DNA of 64,000 nt from Dioscorea cayenensis subsp. rotundata (GCF_009730915.1 NC_052477.1:29026420-29090419), one strand, 5' to 3'. Counted from the stretch's first letter, positions 13,501-27,382 are shown. Program-made: numbers and translations. The notes: generated by a model from the letters alone, not told the origin.

Positions 13501-15725
13501 AAGCAAAAAGAACTGGGCAACCTCGGTTACCTCATTTTGGGTTTCAGTAGACTGCAATACAGTGGCCAGACATTAGGAACTAATAGAAAACTATGGTACG
13601 CATGCTTAAGATGCATTATCTGACGCTTTTAACTACACTGCTTGGCATCCTTAAGGCCCAAAGACAACTGTCAGCAGCCACGTCAAGTACTAAATATTAA
13701 TCCTGTTTCTTCAACCTTTCAATGGTAAGCAGCATAGATTATTAAATTGCATTTCCCAAAAACATTTCTTTCAATACATAGCTGCATGTCTACCTTATTG
13801 TGCAAAATTTAATTAAAATGCAGCAATGATCCCACATACCACAAAAGGACTATATTCTGGTTATCCAAAAAGGAAAGAAAGTTTAAACATCCATTTATGT
13901 ATTTATTTTAAACTTTCCAAAATGAAAAAACAACAACAACAACAACAACTATACAATATCATTGATTTCAAACTTTTCAAGACATATTATTGGTCATTTG
14001 GTAAGAAATTTGCTTAATAAAATATCAAACTCCAGTAAAATTCAAGAATCAATAGGTAAAAAAATTTGCCCACTCAGGAAAATGCCAAGCCTCTAGCAAA
14101 ATTCAAGTCCTAATCTGGAATATGAATTTACAAAGCAATACAAGGATCTCATTTTCATAAATGGCAATTGATCTCACAGTTGAAATTATGGTAAATAGTT
14201 TAAAACTTATATTTTAATCATATTGGAATTCATCATGCAAAATTGTTGCTATGCAGTTTGCTTTCTTCCCCAAATTTTTTAGCTGAAACAATCCGACATC
14301 TTCATGTTATAACAAGGGCAATAAATGTCAACTTCCTTCAGCTGGGTTGTCTAAGACAATTTTGGAACTAAACAGCAGAACAATGTGAACTAAATATGAA
14401 ATCATCAGCAATGCAAGGACAATGGCATTTCCAAAACTCTAAACAATCATTTGCTATAAGAACCAATTAAACACTCAAATATATAAATAAAATTACCTGC
14501 TGCAGTGTGCGCCTCTGGACAATTCTGACTCCCAAGCAAAATGCACGAGAATCACACATTGATAGCATTATCTTGTTAACTCCTTCCATGCTGCATACCT
14601 TTATCTGACACGAAAAAAATTAAAAACCTAAACTACTAATAATAATCAGATATACAGCTCCATTGCCATACAGTTTTTTGAGTTGGGGTTGAAAATTTCT
14701 CCAAACAGGAAGTAATTCAGAAACAAGTTGTGATTTTCATACTAATATGAGATATAAATTCACAGATAATGAAATAGCCATATGCCCAAAATAGAATATT
14801 TTCTAAAACATCATACCAATGCTAAAGTCATACCTAAACCATTACTGAGGGATTATACTGACATGCCTAGCAAGTCATCAACAAGTATATGATTATAGAA
14901 AGAGATTTAATGAGGACATAAAATACTCACTGTTGGACCATCATCACGACCATTGGTTCCTAACAACTGGGTGCCTGGTCTGTTTGTAGTTCGGACTTGA
15001 ACAGCTGCCCAAAGCATCACATGTTAAGAGAACATATGGCATAGTTTGAATCAGAGAGAAACAAAGAGAACTCATGGCAATATCAAAAATTTCTTTGATG
15101 CACTTAAGGAGACCAAAAATGATATATCCATAACAATAACTATGGCTCATGATCAGCACACATCAGTTCAATAATTTCTGAAAGTATGAATTATCCGACA
15201 TATATAAGATGTCTGAGGATTAATACAACATTGTACTGACAATGTTAACAGGCAAACAAGATGCAAAGGGGGCCCTTTTCGTACCATTAACTTGCAAATC
15301 TGCATATTGAGGCCAATGCATTCTGAATTGAACTTTATCATTTAAAAGAATGCACCCTACCTGAAAAAGAATACCAATTTAAAGGACTTAGCATCTGGTT
15401 CCATGTGAAAAACACTACACAAGATCATTAAAAGAGAATATTCAAAGAACATAACTATACTTGCCAATCATCTCCATATGAGGAAAGAACTAGTTACTAC
15501 CATGGTAACGCGAGAGTAGGTTTGAGTCAGTCACCACATAACTAAAGGTTAGAAATGATGACCCAGGAAATTAGGGAAGAGACCAACCTGAAGATCAAAT
15601 TCAGATCTCTGGAGCATTTCCATATCAGCTCCTGACAAATTAAATGTTTTCTCAATTCTTTGTACTGCATTTGATCTGGGAAAAAATCATAGCAATTTCA
15701 ATCAAGCAAAGGGTGACAAAATATG

Positions 15726-15756
<31 letters not shown>

Positions 15757-18700
15757 CAAATAGTTGGCACTTGGCAGAGCACCACTATAAAGTTAGTAAT
15801 GAAAGAGACCATTGATCCAGAAAAATGGCAGAGGAATACCTATCCAAATATTCTTTCCCTCTTATACACATCACAAAATTAACTACCAATATAAGTATAC
15901 ATCTCAAATTAACATGTGAGTAAATTCTCCAAATGTAACCAGTCAATAAACATGTTACAAAAATGTGTACAGTCACAATTTAAAAATTAAATGAGTTATT
16001 ACAAGATACAAAAAGATTTTTGTATGATGGAAGTGATGGACTGATTCAGTCTACCAGTCAACCTCATACAGAAATGTGTAATCAGTCCTACATAACTTCA
16101 ATCAATCTCAAATAAGAAGTTCAAATAAGGAAAATAATCATATATACTGGAGTCATAGAGTTGATGGTACACGACATACTGGAGCATAAGTAAGCAAAAT
16201 AAACTATGATAAAATGCAATTAATAATATAAATTTCAAGCCAGAACTCACTCATCAGAGGATGCACCAAATGATGCCAATCTCAGAGGAGGTAAAGGATG
16301 GCGAATTGTCACCAAAAATCTGTGCATGGTAAAGCATATTTCTTTGTTAACAACTTCTAAATTATCAGAACAAAAGACTATAAATTTCAAAGATGGCAAC
16401 ATAAAACCACCACCCACACAGATTAGAGATAGCATTTGTATTCAAATACGCATTTTTATGTGATTTTAGAAATTCAAACAGACCAGCAAAACTAACGCAG
16501 AGAAATTGTTAATATGAGAATGAAGATTAACCAATAGCAATATACTAGCATGATTAAGAATAAGTGCTAATACAACATTATTAACAACAGTACTCTGACC
16601 ATGTGAATCACCTTTAACGATTCCCAAATATAAACATTACACATTGTTCACACGCAAAAGCTGTAGTGAACTCCTAGACATAACCTACTCAATCCTTATT
16701 AAATATTAGATTGTATTCCATGAATTTTAAAAGAGAGCAAGCAAAAAAAGCTGAGGGAAAACCTATCAAGTGGACTTAAGAACAAAAGCTCAAAATATAA
16801 TTACAAAATGCTTCAAGAACATCATAAGATAGAATAACATATCATCAAGCAAGTTAGCGTACAGAAAAGACCAAAATCAAAGACAAGATGGTACAATACA
16901 AAAGAAAAACAATTTCCTTACTGTTATATTAATGCGAAAAGGTCCAGAAATTATAATAGATAATCATACAACCAATAAGATCAATACAAGGTCGAGAAAA
17001 ACATACGGGTCTGCCCTATTGACTCGGCATATTTCACAATAAAAACGTGGTGGAAGATCAGGTGAGATACCATCCGTAGGTTTCTCAGGAATAATAACAC
17101 AGCGAATATGTTGCCAGACATGACATTGTGGATCTTCACACTGCATTAACAAATTCTGCCACATTTTAAAATTAGTGTGACAAAGAATATAAAGAAACTA
17201 TTACATCACAACAGGATGCAACTAAGAAAGAAGCGAAAAAATTACAAAATGAAGCACCACTTAACATTATTCTCATTCAAGACAATATCTTCCAATCACT
17301 TGAGGATTAACATGAGCCAGCAAATGGAAATATTTATTGAGAACAACTGCATAGATTTTCTATAAATAATAACCAATAGAAATCTATCCGCAATGGCTTC
17401 TAAGAGATAGGCTCTACAGGAAACTTACTTTCTTCTACAAATAGAATGAGATCTCCAACAAAAGTCAATGCAATAAAGCAGCAAAGCCTATTAATTGTAG
17501 GCCCTAAAGATAACCTTCAATTAAGTTTCCATGATATAAGAAACTTTACATTCAAGTTATGACATGCTCAATAACTCAACCTAACAGAGAATAGACAATT
17601 GCAAATCCATCTCAACTAACTTGTACAATAAATGGTGTTTTTGTTAACTCAAGAATAAGAACAAGCTCCAGTTAGAATACTATGTTTAAATTAAATACAC
17701 CCAAAAAGCTTGATATCCCTATAAAAGTACCAAATGCAGAAAATTTTTCATCACCACACATAATCACTTTACAGCATTCAGTTCTAAGAAGCAAATCAAA
17801 CATTTTTGCAGGAATACCAAAGAGCTTGTCTCTCTCTTTTACACTCCTCTCTTCAGCCTATTGCAATCTTTTACCTAGTAGGATGCCTCTCTCCACAAAA
17901 ATAAAGTGCCAATTGATCAAATTTTCCAGCATGTTAATCACCAAACACAATGGAAACCCTTAAGACAAACCAACAAGGTTTAGAAAAATGCATTTTCAAT
18001 CCAGTTATTAGATTTTGAAAACCTCGCATTCATCCAGACAATTTATATTTCATTTAGGATTTATTTTATTTTATTTTATTTTTTTATTTTTATGAGGGAT
18101 CTGGAGGGATTTGAACATGTTATATAGGCAAAAAGTTCTCAAAAGATGTCATTTATGACCAATGTATTATTCATATTTAATTCAAATCTCCTGCTGCAAT
18201 CATGAAGCATTAAAACTCCAAAGTTTCAATTTTTCATTTCTTAGAAATGTATTGCTTCCCATCACCAGCCCTATGAAAGTCTATTCCAGCATACTTTCTT
18301 AAAAGACTGAGGATGCCAATTGCCTAGAGCTTGATGATATTCCTACAGGAGAACATATTCACTAACAAAGTAGATGCTGAAATGAAGAATAAAAAACAGT
18401 GTGCTCAAGGATGCATTAACAAATCAAATTTCTACTTGAATTCAATGTACAGTAAACAAACGGCAACATAATAACGTTAAGGCATCTTGCATGGATATCA
18501 AATTATAATAGCCAATGAACAAAATGATGCCTTAAAAGACATAAAATCATGAAAGGACAAATACCTGAATCATTGATTCGGAGATCGATGACCTATCGCC
18601 ACAAGGGCACCTGACCTTCATATTGATCTGATAGGAGTCATCCATGTCCTGGTTAGGTTTCACATGATCAAAATCTGAACCACTGTCACTCCTTATGGCA

Positions 18701-21684
18701 AAATCAGTACCATTGGGAAATTGCAATTTTCTGGATGAAAAATAAGAACAACCAACATCATTCAGATAGAAATAAATTAAAACCTAACAAAATATATAAA
18801 AGATTATTATAGTAAAAAAACAATGTGAAGGAAAAGGAAACAATAGAAAACAAAATCACAAGAAGATCACCTGAAAGCATCATCAACTATTTTAGACAGC
18901 CCTTCCAGACCTATGGAGCTTCTCCGCCCCCAGCTAGTTGGTTTAGGAACTGCAAAAACAAAAATCAGGAATATCAGACTCAAAAAAGGAATAAAAACGA
19001 GGGGGGGTGGGTTTGGGATTGAGAATCTATATTATTTTTGTCCGAAACCTTTCCATGCTCAGAAATATTACCATAGCAAACAAGGACGATGGAGTCAAAA
19101 CAAAAGACCAGATTCTGGCCAAATTAACACAAGAGCCACTAAATTTCACCCAGAAAAAGATTTTATTTAACCATAAATTCAAGAACCGGGCATACAATAA
19201 ATTTAGATGTGCTATTAAAAATATATACAAGAAGGCAATAAATCACTTTCAAACGATGATAACGAAGCGAACCCAGTACCTTGTTCATCTGAAACCAGTG
19301 ATAAGATCCTGTCAATAAGATCCTGTAAAACATTTAACCAAAGCCAAATTACATAACATTCAAGCAAAGGTTAATTGAAAAGCATAGAAGTTCAACAAAA
19401 TATGGCATCTGTGATTTTTTGTGGAGTAAAAGCCAGATAGTGTTTAAGAGCATTTGTGATTATGTTACACCAATAGAATTGAATTAGTCAATAAGCTTAC
19501 AAAGCTCCAAACACAAAAATTCACAATGAAAGCATTGGCATGACACAAAAAGACTATGGCCATGATATTTGTCTTATAAATAACTGTTGATTAGGAAAAG
19601 AACAATACATTACATCTTATGGCACCGCCTAAGATATACACCAACCAAAATAGATAACAAGTTTTTAAAAATAATTAAAAGTATTTATCAGAGATGAATT
19701 TGACTAGCACAACCAAGAAACCCTTCAATTCATTTTCTTAGAAGTTTTATTTGTTCTCTTTCCAATTTTCTATGTAATATCCTGTATAAGTGTTTGATCC
19801 CTCCAAAAGCGAAAGTCAATAGAAAACATTGACACACTATATTTGACACAGTGGCATGGCAACACTTGAATACTTAAAGACTTTATTTTTTATCAAGATA
19901 ATTTAAAAATTAATCATAGAAATGACCACATTAACAACTAATAAATTCATAATCAATGAATTAAGCACATCCATTCTAACTACATAAAAGTCAAGAACTG
20001 TCTTCCATTTTCAAGAGATCAGCCTTGGTTAAAGTAGTAACAATAATAAAAGGAGATAAGAAGTTCCAAATGACCAGAGAAGGGAGAAATAACAACTGTT
20101 CCAGAGGGCATAGAAAGAAGGGAAGTTGAGAAAAAAGGGAAAGAGCCACAAGCTAATTAAAAAATGTGTTATACGAGAATGAAAAATCCAGAAAAATTAG
20201 ACACTGAAAGGAATCAATAGAAGGATATCGTTTCAGTAAATTGCTTGCTGTATTCTAATTTTGTAGTGACCACTGCATATTAGATGATTTATCTTCTCAA
20301 CTTACTTTATCTCGTACCTTAATAATATACTATAAATTCTTAGATAAACTTGTTGAGCCCTCCAAGAAATATGTACTGCAAAGTTTTCTACAATGTATGA
20401 TCTAACAAAATTGGTATGTTTTTAAAAATTACACTCCATGCAAAAGAAAAACATAAGATTCATTTTAGCATCAAGTTTAACGACAAAATTTACTATATTT
20501 AGGTGCTTTTGATAAGTGCAGTCACTGCACTGGACTCTGGAAATTTAAGAAGAGAGACAATTAGAAAAAGCTTAGCATTTCATTTGGCAAAAATAATCAA
20601 AATGGATACAAGTTAAAAGAAGTGAACATATGATAAAGTTACCGTAACAGGATCATATCCAAGAGAGTGCAAGATAATTTGATTAAATCAAAAACCTTGA
20701 AAAACTAATTACAAGCTGGAAGATAACAGAGCATTTCAACTGCTAACCTGCTTCTTTCCTTGTTTTGAAAGGCCCAGTTGCCCCAAAACATCTTTGAGCT
20801 CCTTTATCCTGAACTGTGGCACCTTATCCTAAGATAAAGAGAAAAAAGTCATGTTCAAATGCGATCCACCAATTCACAAAGGGCTGCTCACCAGAAGGTT
20901 GAAATATTTTCTAATTCACAATCATTCATACAACAAGGTCCACGTGATGTGAGCACATTTGATGGTCAAGAAAAAAATACCACCTTTCATCTCATATCAT
21001 CAAGAAAAAAGGATCTTCACACATATCAAATACTTAACGATAGCAACCAAGAGGGAAAAAAAACTCTATTTTACAATGAGAAAACAACACACGTGGAAAC
21101 ATCTTGCCATCAACAAGACAACTGGGTATAACATTAACTAACATAATATAGTAAAAATGTAATCATGTCCACATACAAAAGTATCAAGGGCAAGAAGCTT
21201 GATGATTTACAGCATGTGCTTTACAGAAACAACAAAATTCAACGCACAAAAAGATCGATTTGGCTATAATTGTCAGTAATTCCTGTCCTACTTTCCAGGT
21301 AAGCGAAAAGATAAGATTGGATCTTAAGTGTGGTAGTTGTCATGAGCTGCTGCATTCTTGTCCCAACACAAAACCGTACATTCAGGTTTAACCCTACACA
21401 TGCATGAGTAGAAAAACTCCAACATCCCACTATAAAACCTAAATCATGTGTCCATCCTTCAAAACTCCATTTCCATAAAAAAATTACGCCTTGAGATAAC
21501 TCATTAGGGTTTGAAGTGGATTCATATCAGCGGCGAAAAATTAAAACATTCTAATGCAATGAATACCCATCATAAACATTCAAACATCAACACAATCACA
21601 TAACTAAAAACACAGTGAAAAAACAGTGAAAATATATCATAAAAACGCCAATACCCTGCAATTTGTCACAAAATCAAGATCCAT
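10560..21684 (-). CDS. SIZ1: E3 SUMO-protein ligase SIZ1 (PIAS-type), complete
   Basis: SIZ1 attaches SUMO to nuclear proteins and controls phosphate, cold, ABA and defence responses. Sixteen exons, all in phase: 21684-21655, 20828-20748, 19322-19280, 18949-18871, 18730-18565, 17140-17007, 16319-16251, 15675-15588, 15360-15285, 15004-14931, 14604-14497, 13469-13308, 12877-12773, 12688-12608, 12516-11364, 10711-10560, giving 866 aa, the usual length. Domains: SAP near residues 13-47 ([26 protein letters not shown]); PHD about 115-175 ([26 protein letters not shown]); PINIT about 200-320; SP-RING about 365-432 ([22 protein letters not shown]). The acidic SUMO-interacting motif [11 protein letters not shown] lies in exon 15, and the conserved C-terminal tail ([17 protein letters not shown]) is in exon 16. 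The start at 21684 gives the family's MDL opening. All key Cys/His residues are present; it looks functional. Confidence 0.97.
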
Positions 21685-22282
21685 CACAGCGACCATACAA
21701 ATCCGATATAGAAATCGCCACTCAAACAAGCGAGAGCTAGAATCGTTCTCCACAGCCCAACAGAACAAACCCTAGTGCCCAAGCCAGCTCTTTTTCCAAT
21801 AACAAAGAGCCATGGCGATGCACAAAGAGCAAAGGAGAGGACTTTGAAGCCCTGAGAGAAGGGAATGAGAGTGAAATTGCGAGCAATGGAGAAGGCAAAG
21901 AGGGAGGAATTGGGCGGAAAGCGCCGAGAGGGAGACCGCGAGCTCTTTCTCGCATTCGTCTCTCTCTTGAGCGAATGGTTTGCGTTTCTTGTTTTGCTTC
22001 TGAAGCGGACGTGTGACGAGGGTTTAAATCCGGTTTGTTTTGACTGAACAGGTCCACGACCGAACAAATCATAAATAACAAATTTTTGAGGGGTTTTCAT
22101 GTAAATTTGAAATTCTAAATTCAATTTTTTTTTTTTTACCGTTGTTAATGACTTATGTGTATATATATATATATATATATATAAAGTTTTTGCCTCGGGC
22201 TTAAACATTTCAGAATTTTTATTCTCTCAAAAAAAAATTTGTTGGGTTTATAATTTTAAGAATCAGAAAACTGTGTATAAAA
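21685..22282 (-). promoter_or_regulatory. SIZ1 5' leader and proximal promoter region
   Basis: Upstream of the SIZ1 ATG the composition rises to near-balanced GC with purine-rich blocks to about 22050, as expected for a leader and core promoter. Overlapping open frames on both strands here have no recognisable content and differ in no way from chance. A (TA)n tract lies at about 22155-22181. No precise transcription start can be assigned. Confidence 0.4.
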
Positions 22283-22535
22283 TACTCCCTCAATCCACAT
22301 CTTCTTTTTTTCTGTCATTTTTAAACATCAAAAAATATTTATTATTATTTTTTTTAAATTACCAAAACACTCTATTCAATTCTCTTTTTGAAATTTAATA
22401 TGAGAGAGAAATATGAAGATATAAATTATGAGTAATTTTGAAAAAATAACTAATTTTTTATTAAATTATGTGAAATAACCAATTTTTTTAATATATGAGA
22501 TAGGACAAATAAAAAGAAACGGAGGGGAGGGAGTA
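22283..22535. mobile_element. Stowaway-type MITE (Tc1/mariner-like), about 250 bp
   Basis: The ends are inverted repeats TACTCCCTCAATCC and GGAGGGGAGGGAGTA, the classic CTCCCTC terminus of plant Stowaway MITEs, with TA at each outer edge as target duplication (22283-22284 and 22534-22535). The inside is AT-rich and non-coding. Size, termini and TA target all fit. It lies about 600 bp upstream of SIZ1. Confidence 0.8.
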
Positions 22536-23989
22536 TAACATATTTATAATTTAAAATATAAGGAAATAATCATGTAAACATCATAAATGTATTCTATATT
22601 ATTATATATTAATTGTTAAATTTCTGGGAAGAAACACATAAAAATAATTTAAAAATTATGATGTGACACACATATATATGAAGAAAAAAATATCACTGAT
22701 TTATAGAAAAAATTAAAAAAATTTCATGCCTATACATCTTTTTCTCTTTAATAATCTCTTAAATAAGAACGTTTATCATCTATTCGTTAAAAAAATTAAA
22801 GATTTGAACCCTTCACTTTGAATTAAAAAAAAAAATAAAATCAATTAGAGTGGTTCAAAGTAGGCAATTCAAAGGATATTTTCTCAATTAATATTCATGC
22901 TTTCATGAAATTTTTACATTACATTTAATATTTTCAAAGAAATGAAATAATGGCAACCCCCACCCCCCAACAACCCTGCAAAGTTGACCACTAATACTAG
23001 TTTAACAAAAATAATAAAATATAAAATATAATTAAAAGTATGCTTTGGATGATAGAGTATAAAAAATTTCGGATCATTAATTATAAAGATCTGGCTGATT
23101 TTTTTAAGCAGCCCATCTCCTTCCAAACAGATAAAGTTATATTTTTATAGTTACATTTTTAAAATTACATTTTTATAGCTAGGACAAACATTAGGACAAA
23201 CCTCTTGAGAAAATTCCCCTGCTCTACAACTCTGGAGGGTTGAAATCTTACTCTCCTCTCGCACTCAAGTGTCTTACCATTGGACTATTCAAATATACAA
23301 GTATAATCCAAAACTAAATTAAAATAATCAAAATTTATATTTTTTAAAGTAAAAGAAAATTTCAATTATCATCCCATATCCTCTAATGCACCAAATTGAA
23401 AAACCATATCAATTAGTCACCACGCAAATAATCATTTAAAAAAAAGCACAAATCCATGAAAAAATAGAAAACATTATTCCTCCACATAAACCATTAAAGC
23501 AACCCTCTCTTTTTTTTTTGAATAAAAGTAGATAAATCACTGATTTATTAAAAAGGAGAACAAAAAGTATAAAAGTGCTTAAAGCAACCCTTCTTCATAT
23601 TTTTTTAAAATATATTTTAACAGACATCTATTTAGCGCTTAAAAAAAACTAACCGAGAACTAGAAGACTTCAAGAGGAATGGTCTCCGGTGAGAATTTCC
23701 ACAAAACACACAGTGTAGTTAAACAAAAAGGAGGTGAAACAAGCAATAAATTACCAAGAACAACATCTGACAAGATATAATATAAGACATGCAACAAAAC
23801 TCATAACTTGAGATGCCAAGGAGCAACAAAACTCACAGACTCCTGCAGCTCAAAAGGAAATGAAGTCTTGACTATAAACTAAGAATGCAGCAAATAACAT
23901 AGATCAAAAGTTATACAAGTAAGGAGAGAAAGCAGCAGTAAAACATGTATTAATAATAAGCATGCATAGTTAACAGGTAATGACATGCT
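22536..23989. other. AT-rich intergenic region
   Basis: No gene seen. About 23190-23290 holds a piece (ACTCTGGAGGGTTGAAAT, then TCTTACCATTGGAC) that resembles fragments of the dispersed repeat at 27108 and decayed tRNA-derived repeat ends. It is too short to classify. Confidence 0.5.
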
Positions 23990-25620
23990 TTACTTCTTAG
24001 CAGCAGACTTGGTCACCTTGACACTAGAGGGATCCTTCTTCTCAACACTCTTGATGACTCCAACAGCGACCATCTGGCGCATGTCCTTGACGGCAAAGCG
24101 ACCGAGAGGAGGGTATTTCGAGAAGGTTTACACCACCATGGGCTTGGTTGGAACCATCTTCACTAACCCAGCATCACCATTCTTCAAGAATTTGGGTTCC
24201 TTCTCGAGCTCCTTCCCGGATTGCCTGCCAATCTTGGTGAGGATCTCGGCAAATTTGACTGTAATGTGAGAGGTGTGGCAATCAAGAACCAGCGCGTATC
24301 CATTGCTAATCTGTCCAGGGTAGTTCATGATGATAACTTCGGAGATGAAGTTGGCAGCCTCCTTTGCAGTATCTTCCTTTGAATTGGAAGCTACAAAGCC
24401 ACGTTTGAGATCCTTAACTACAATATTTTTCACATTGAAGCCGACATTGTCACCGGGACCAACTTCTGGGAGGTCTTCATGGTGCATCTCAACTAACTTA
24501 ACTTCAGTTGTTAGCCCAGTGGGACCAAAAGTAACCACCATACCAGACTTAAGTACACCAGTCTCCACCCGGCCAACTGGGACAGTACCGATACCACCAA
24601 TCTTGTAAACATCCTGCAGTAGGAGACGAAGTGACTTGTTTGAAGGTCTCTTTGGTTCCTGGATCATGTCAAAAGCCTCAAGAAGAGTTGGTCCCTTGTA
24701 CCAGTCCAGGTTTGTGGACCTCTCAATCATGTTGTCACCCTCAAAACCAGAGATGGGAACAAAAGCAATCTTCTCAGGATTGTAACCCACTTTCTTCAAG
24801 TAAGAAGAAACTTCCTTCACAATTTCATCATACCTATCCTTGGAGTACTTTGGGGTGGTGGCATCCATCTTTAATACAACAAAAGAGATCACATTAAACC
24901 AAATAAAGATGTGTAACTTGACACCCAGTGCCATGTCCCGGATGGCAAGCATTGTTTTAACTTTCAACGTTACAGTTTGTCATGGTTAAGACCTCTATAG
25001 ATAAGTGAATTTTATCAATTCTGTACAGAAGAATACCCACAACAACATATAGATAGTTCCACATAAGGACTTTAAGGTTATGCTAATCATGAAAATATTG
25101 GTCATGATTATAGTCACTAGAAATCAGCAATCAGAACTTTTGTACACCAGATTTCAAAGCTAAGAAATAAAACTAATATATATAGAGAGATATGCCAGAC
25201 CAGGATTCTCTATTCATGAAGAAAAGTTACTTTGTTACAGCAGCAAATCATTTGTTTCACACCAAGGGTGAAAGCAAGTAAAGCATGCTTACGAGTTTGC
25301 CCATCCTTTGAGATACCAGCTTCAAACCCACTTGTTGTTGAGTCAATAATGAGTTTGCCCATTGATGCTCCCGGGCATCGTGACTTCATCAAGAACATGA
25401 TTACGGGTACATCTCAGGCACGCTCAGCCTTCAACTTATCAAGCACCCACGCATATTTGAAGGACCTATTGTTCATCTCAATTGCTTCCTTCTCAAATCT
25501 CTCGATAATATCCTTGTCAATACCACCAAGCTTGTAAATAAGATGCCCAGTGGTGGTCTACTTTCCAGAGTCGACATGCCCAATGACAACAATCTTAATA
25601 TGAACCTTCTCCTTACCCAT
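23990..25620 (-). pseudogene. EF-1alpha pseudogene, intron-retaining, internally rearranged
   Basis: EF-1alpha is the GTPase that brings aminoacyl-tRNA to the ribosome. The copy starts at 25620 with MGKEKVHIKIVVIGHVDSGK, but the next codon, in the P-loop, is a stop. The frame resumes to about 25420. Then a ~55-bp piece encoding [17 protein letters not shown] lies inverted (+ strand, about 25367-25420) and roughly 25-30 residues before it are missing. Minus-strand coding resumes ([16 protein letters not shown]) to 25231; the standard plant EF-1alpha intron follows (25230-24869), then 24868-23990 covers domains II and III. A further stop replaces the Glu of MVVETF near 24127. The intron and a 5' leader exon near 26214-26310 show it arose by DNA duplication, not by reverse transcription. 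A functional protein is not possible from this sequence. Confidence 0.88.
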
Positions 25621-26310
25621 TCTGACAAGAACAAAGCAAAACAGAACCATCAAGCTACCAAAATATATAATCATAACACAGAAATCGAACCTGTATATCT
25701 AAGCTTTTATAAAGATTATAAATTTTTGCGACATAGACATATATAGAAATAAAATGAATGAATTGAGTACTAATAAAACTGGATAAAAATTTATCTTTTA
25801 CAACAATTATAAATTTGTGCGATTCAGCATATATAATTGAAACGAATGAATTGAATGCTTGTAAAATAGGATAAAAGAGTTTATCTTTTGTGATGAATAG
25901 TGTATCCACAACAAATTTAACAAAATGGAAATAGAAACACTGAGAAATAAAAGGAACACAAGCGATAACGCATGAATGGCGAAAAATGAACGCACTGAAA
26001 AAAAAATCCAATTTTATAAGAACACATATATAAATAAAAAAACTAATCAACCCTAACAATCACTAACTTGATGAAATTCTCCAAAGTGAACAAGACTACG
26101 AGCATGAACTCAAACAAACGAATCACAACAATAGGACAACTAAATCAACTTCAATTCTAGATAATTGATAAAAAAAATTCACAGAAATGCAAAGAAATTA
26201 AGAGAATCATACCTTGGAGAAGCACCAGTGGCGAAGGAGAGCTCCAAGGACTGAAAGAGAGAGAGCTCTCGAGGGAGGATAGCTCTCTGGAACCTCGGGG
26301 TTCGCTTGTA
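25621..26310 (-). other. 5' leader intron and leader exon of the EF-1alpha copy
   Basis: On the minus strand a pyrimidine- and GA-rich block (about 26310-26214) ends in CTTCTCCAAG followed by GTATGATTCTC, a good donor. An acceptor-like TTGTTCTTGTCAG sits just before the ATG at 25620. Long AT-rich leader introns are typical of plant EF-1alpha genes, so the copy kept its promoter-side structure. Confidence 0.6.
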
Positions 26311-27107
26311 GGAGAAACCATGACTTTTAATTTGTTGTCTAGGTTTTTAATAATTGTCTGATCTGAAATCCAACTGTGGTCATTATTCCATTTTTCTTAT
26401 CGTCCGATTAATATCTCATGGCTGTTATGATACCACGTCATAACCAAAAATCAGGATTTCTTGCTCGACTCTAGTGGAGTAATCTGCACCGTTGGATTTT
26501 TTTTGATGATGAAAAATGGAGGTCAATGATTAGAAGAGTAGGTTGGTCAAATGGGCCGGTCATGTTTGTAGTTGACATCGATTGGTTTGTTTGGGGTTAA
26601 ATTTAAATATCGTGCTAAGCATTATAGTCATGCTAACATTGTCTTCAAGATGATTTTTATTATGTTTTTTTCTTTGTCACTAGCAGGGTGGTGAGTAAAG
26701 CAATTGTTTTAGGTCGCCATGTTTTGAAGCTTTCATACTGTTTATATATATATATATATATATATAAAGTAGATAAAACATAAATTAATAAAAAAAACAT
26801 GATACTCACATTAAATAAAAAACACACACATAAAAAAAATCAATCTACTAGTCATGGAGAATAAGAAAAAGAAAAACATAAGCACCTAGCAGAGGGGTAA
26901 CAAAAACAGGTTCAACCTAATCAGGACTTTTCACAACCGGATGGCTCATTGCTCTTTTAGTGTTTTTCTTGTTTTGGTCATTCTGTAGTGTCTTGGTTAT
27001 TGTCACCATGATTTTTTCACTTCTGTTTGTCATTTGAATACACCCCTAGTGGATTGCGTTCAGTCACTTGTTTATATATTTTTATTTTATTTTTTGTTTG
27101 TTGTGTG
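26311..27107. other. intergenic region between EF-1alpha copy and repeats
   Basis: No gene is visible. The sequence has moderate AT richness, a (TA)n tract at about 26742-26765 and no coherent open frame. Confidence 0.5.
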
Positions 27108-27382
27108 AAGTGCACCAGTTACGTGGCTTAACGACCCTTAGAGATTTATTAACTTGGGCATATGTCACATGGGGCAATTAGATTCTTACCATATGCACGC
27201 CCAGAAGATATTTCAAGAACCAAACCAAGTTAATAAATCTCTTGCCTTACGACTCTGGAGGGGAAAGAAATGATATCCTCCCACATGGGACCCATGAACA
27301 GTGAATGAACAGTATAACTACAATGCTTATACAATATCTATAGTATGTGTATAGTATTGTCGGCACAAGAATTTAACCCTGT
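27108..27382. repeat. dispersed ~270-bp repeat, copy A, with internal inverted repeat
   Basis: The unit shares colinear blocks with 53375-53645: AGAGATTTATTAA, ACCATATGC, GAACCAAA with GTTAATAAAT, then AGGGGA/GGGGAG, a GTGAATGAACA-like block, and TATACAATAT. Inside, AGAGATTTATTAACTTGG (from about 27140) and CCAAGTTAATAAATCTC (from about 27224) form an inverted pair enclosing about 65 bp. No coding capacity. Class unknown. Confidence 0.6.

Noticed and set aside
23190-23290. tRNA-like sequence (TCTTACCATTGGAC with GGTTGAAATC)
   Set aside because: No cloverleaf can be drawn and the promoter boxes are incomplete; better read as a decayed repeat piece.
24327-24897. Plus-strand open frames across the EF-1alpha copy
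   Set aside because: Antisense shadows of conserved minus-strand EF-1alpha codons.
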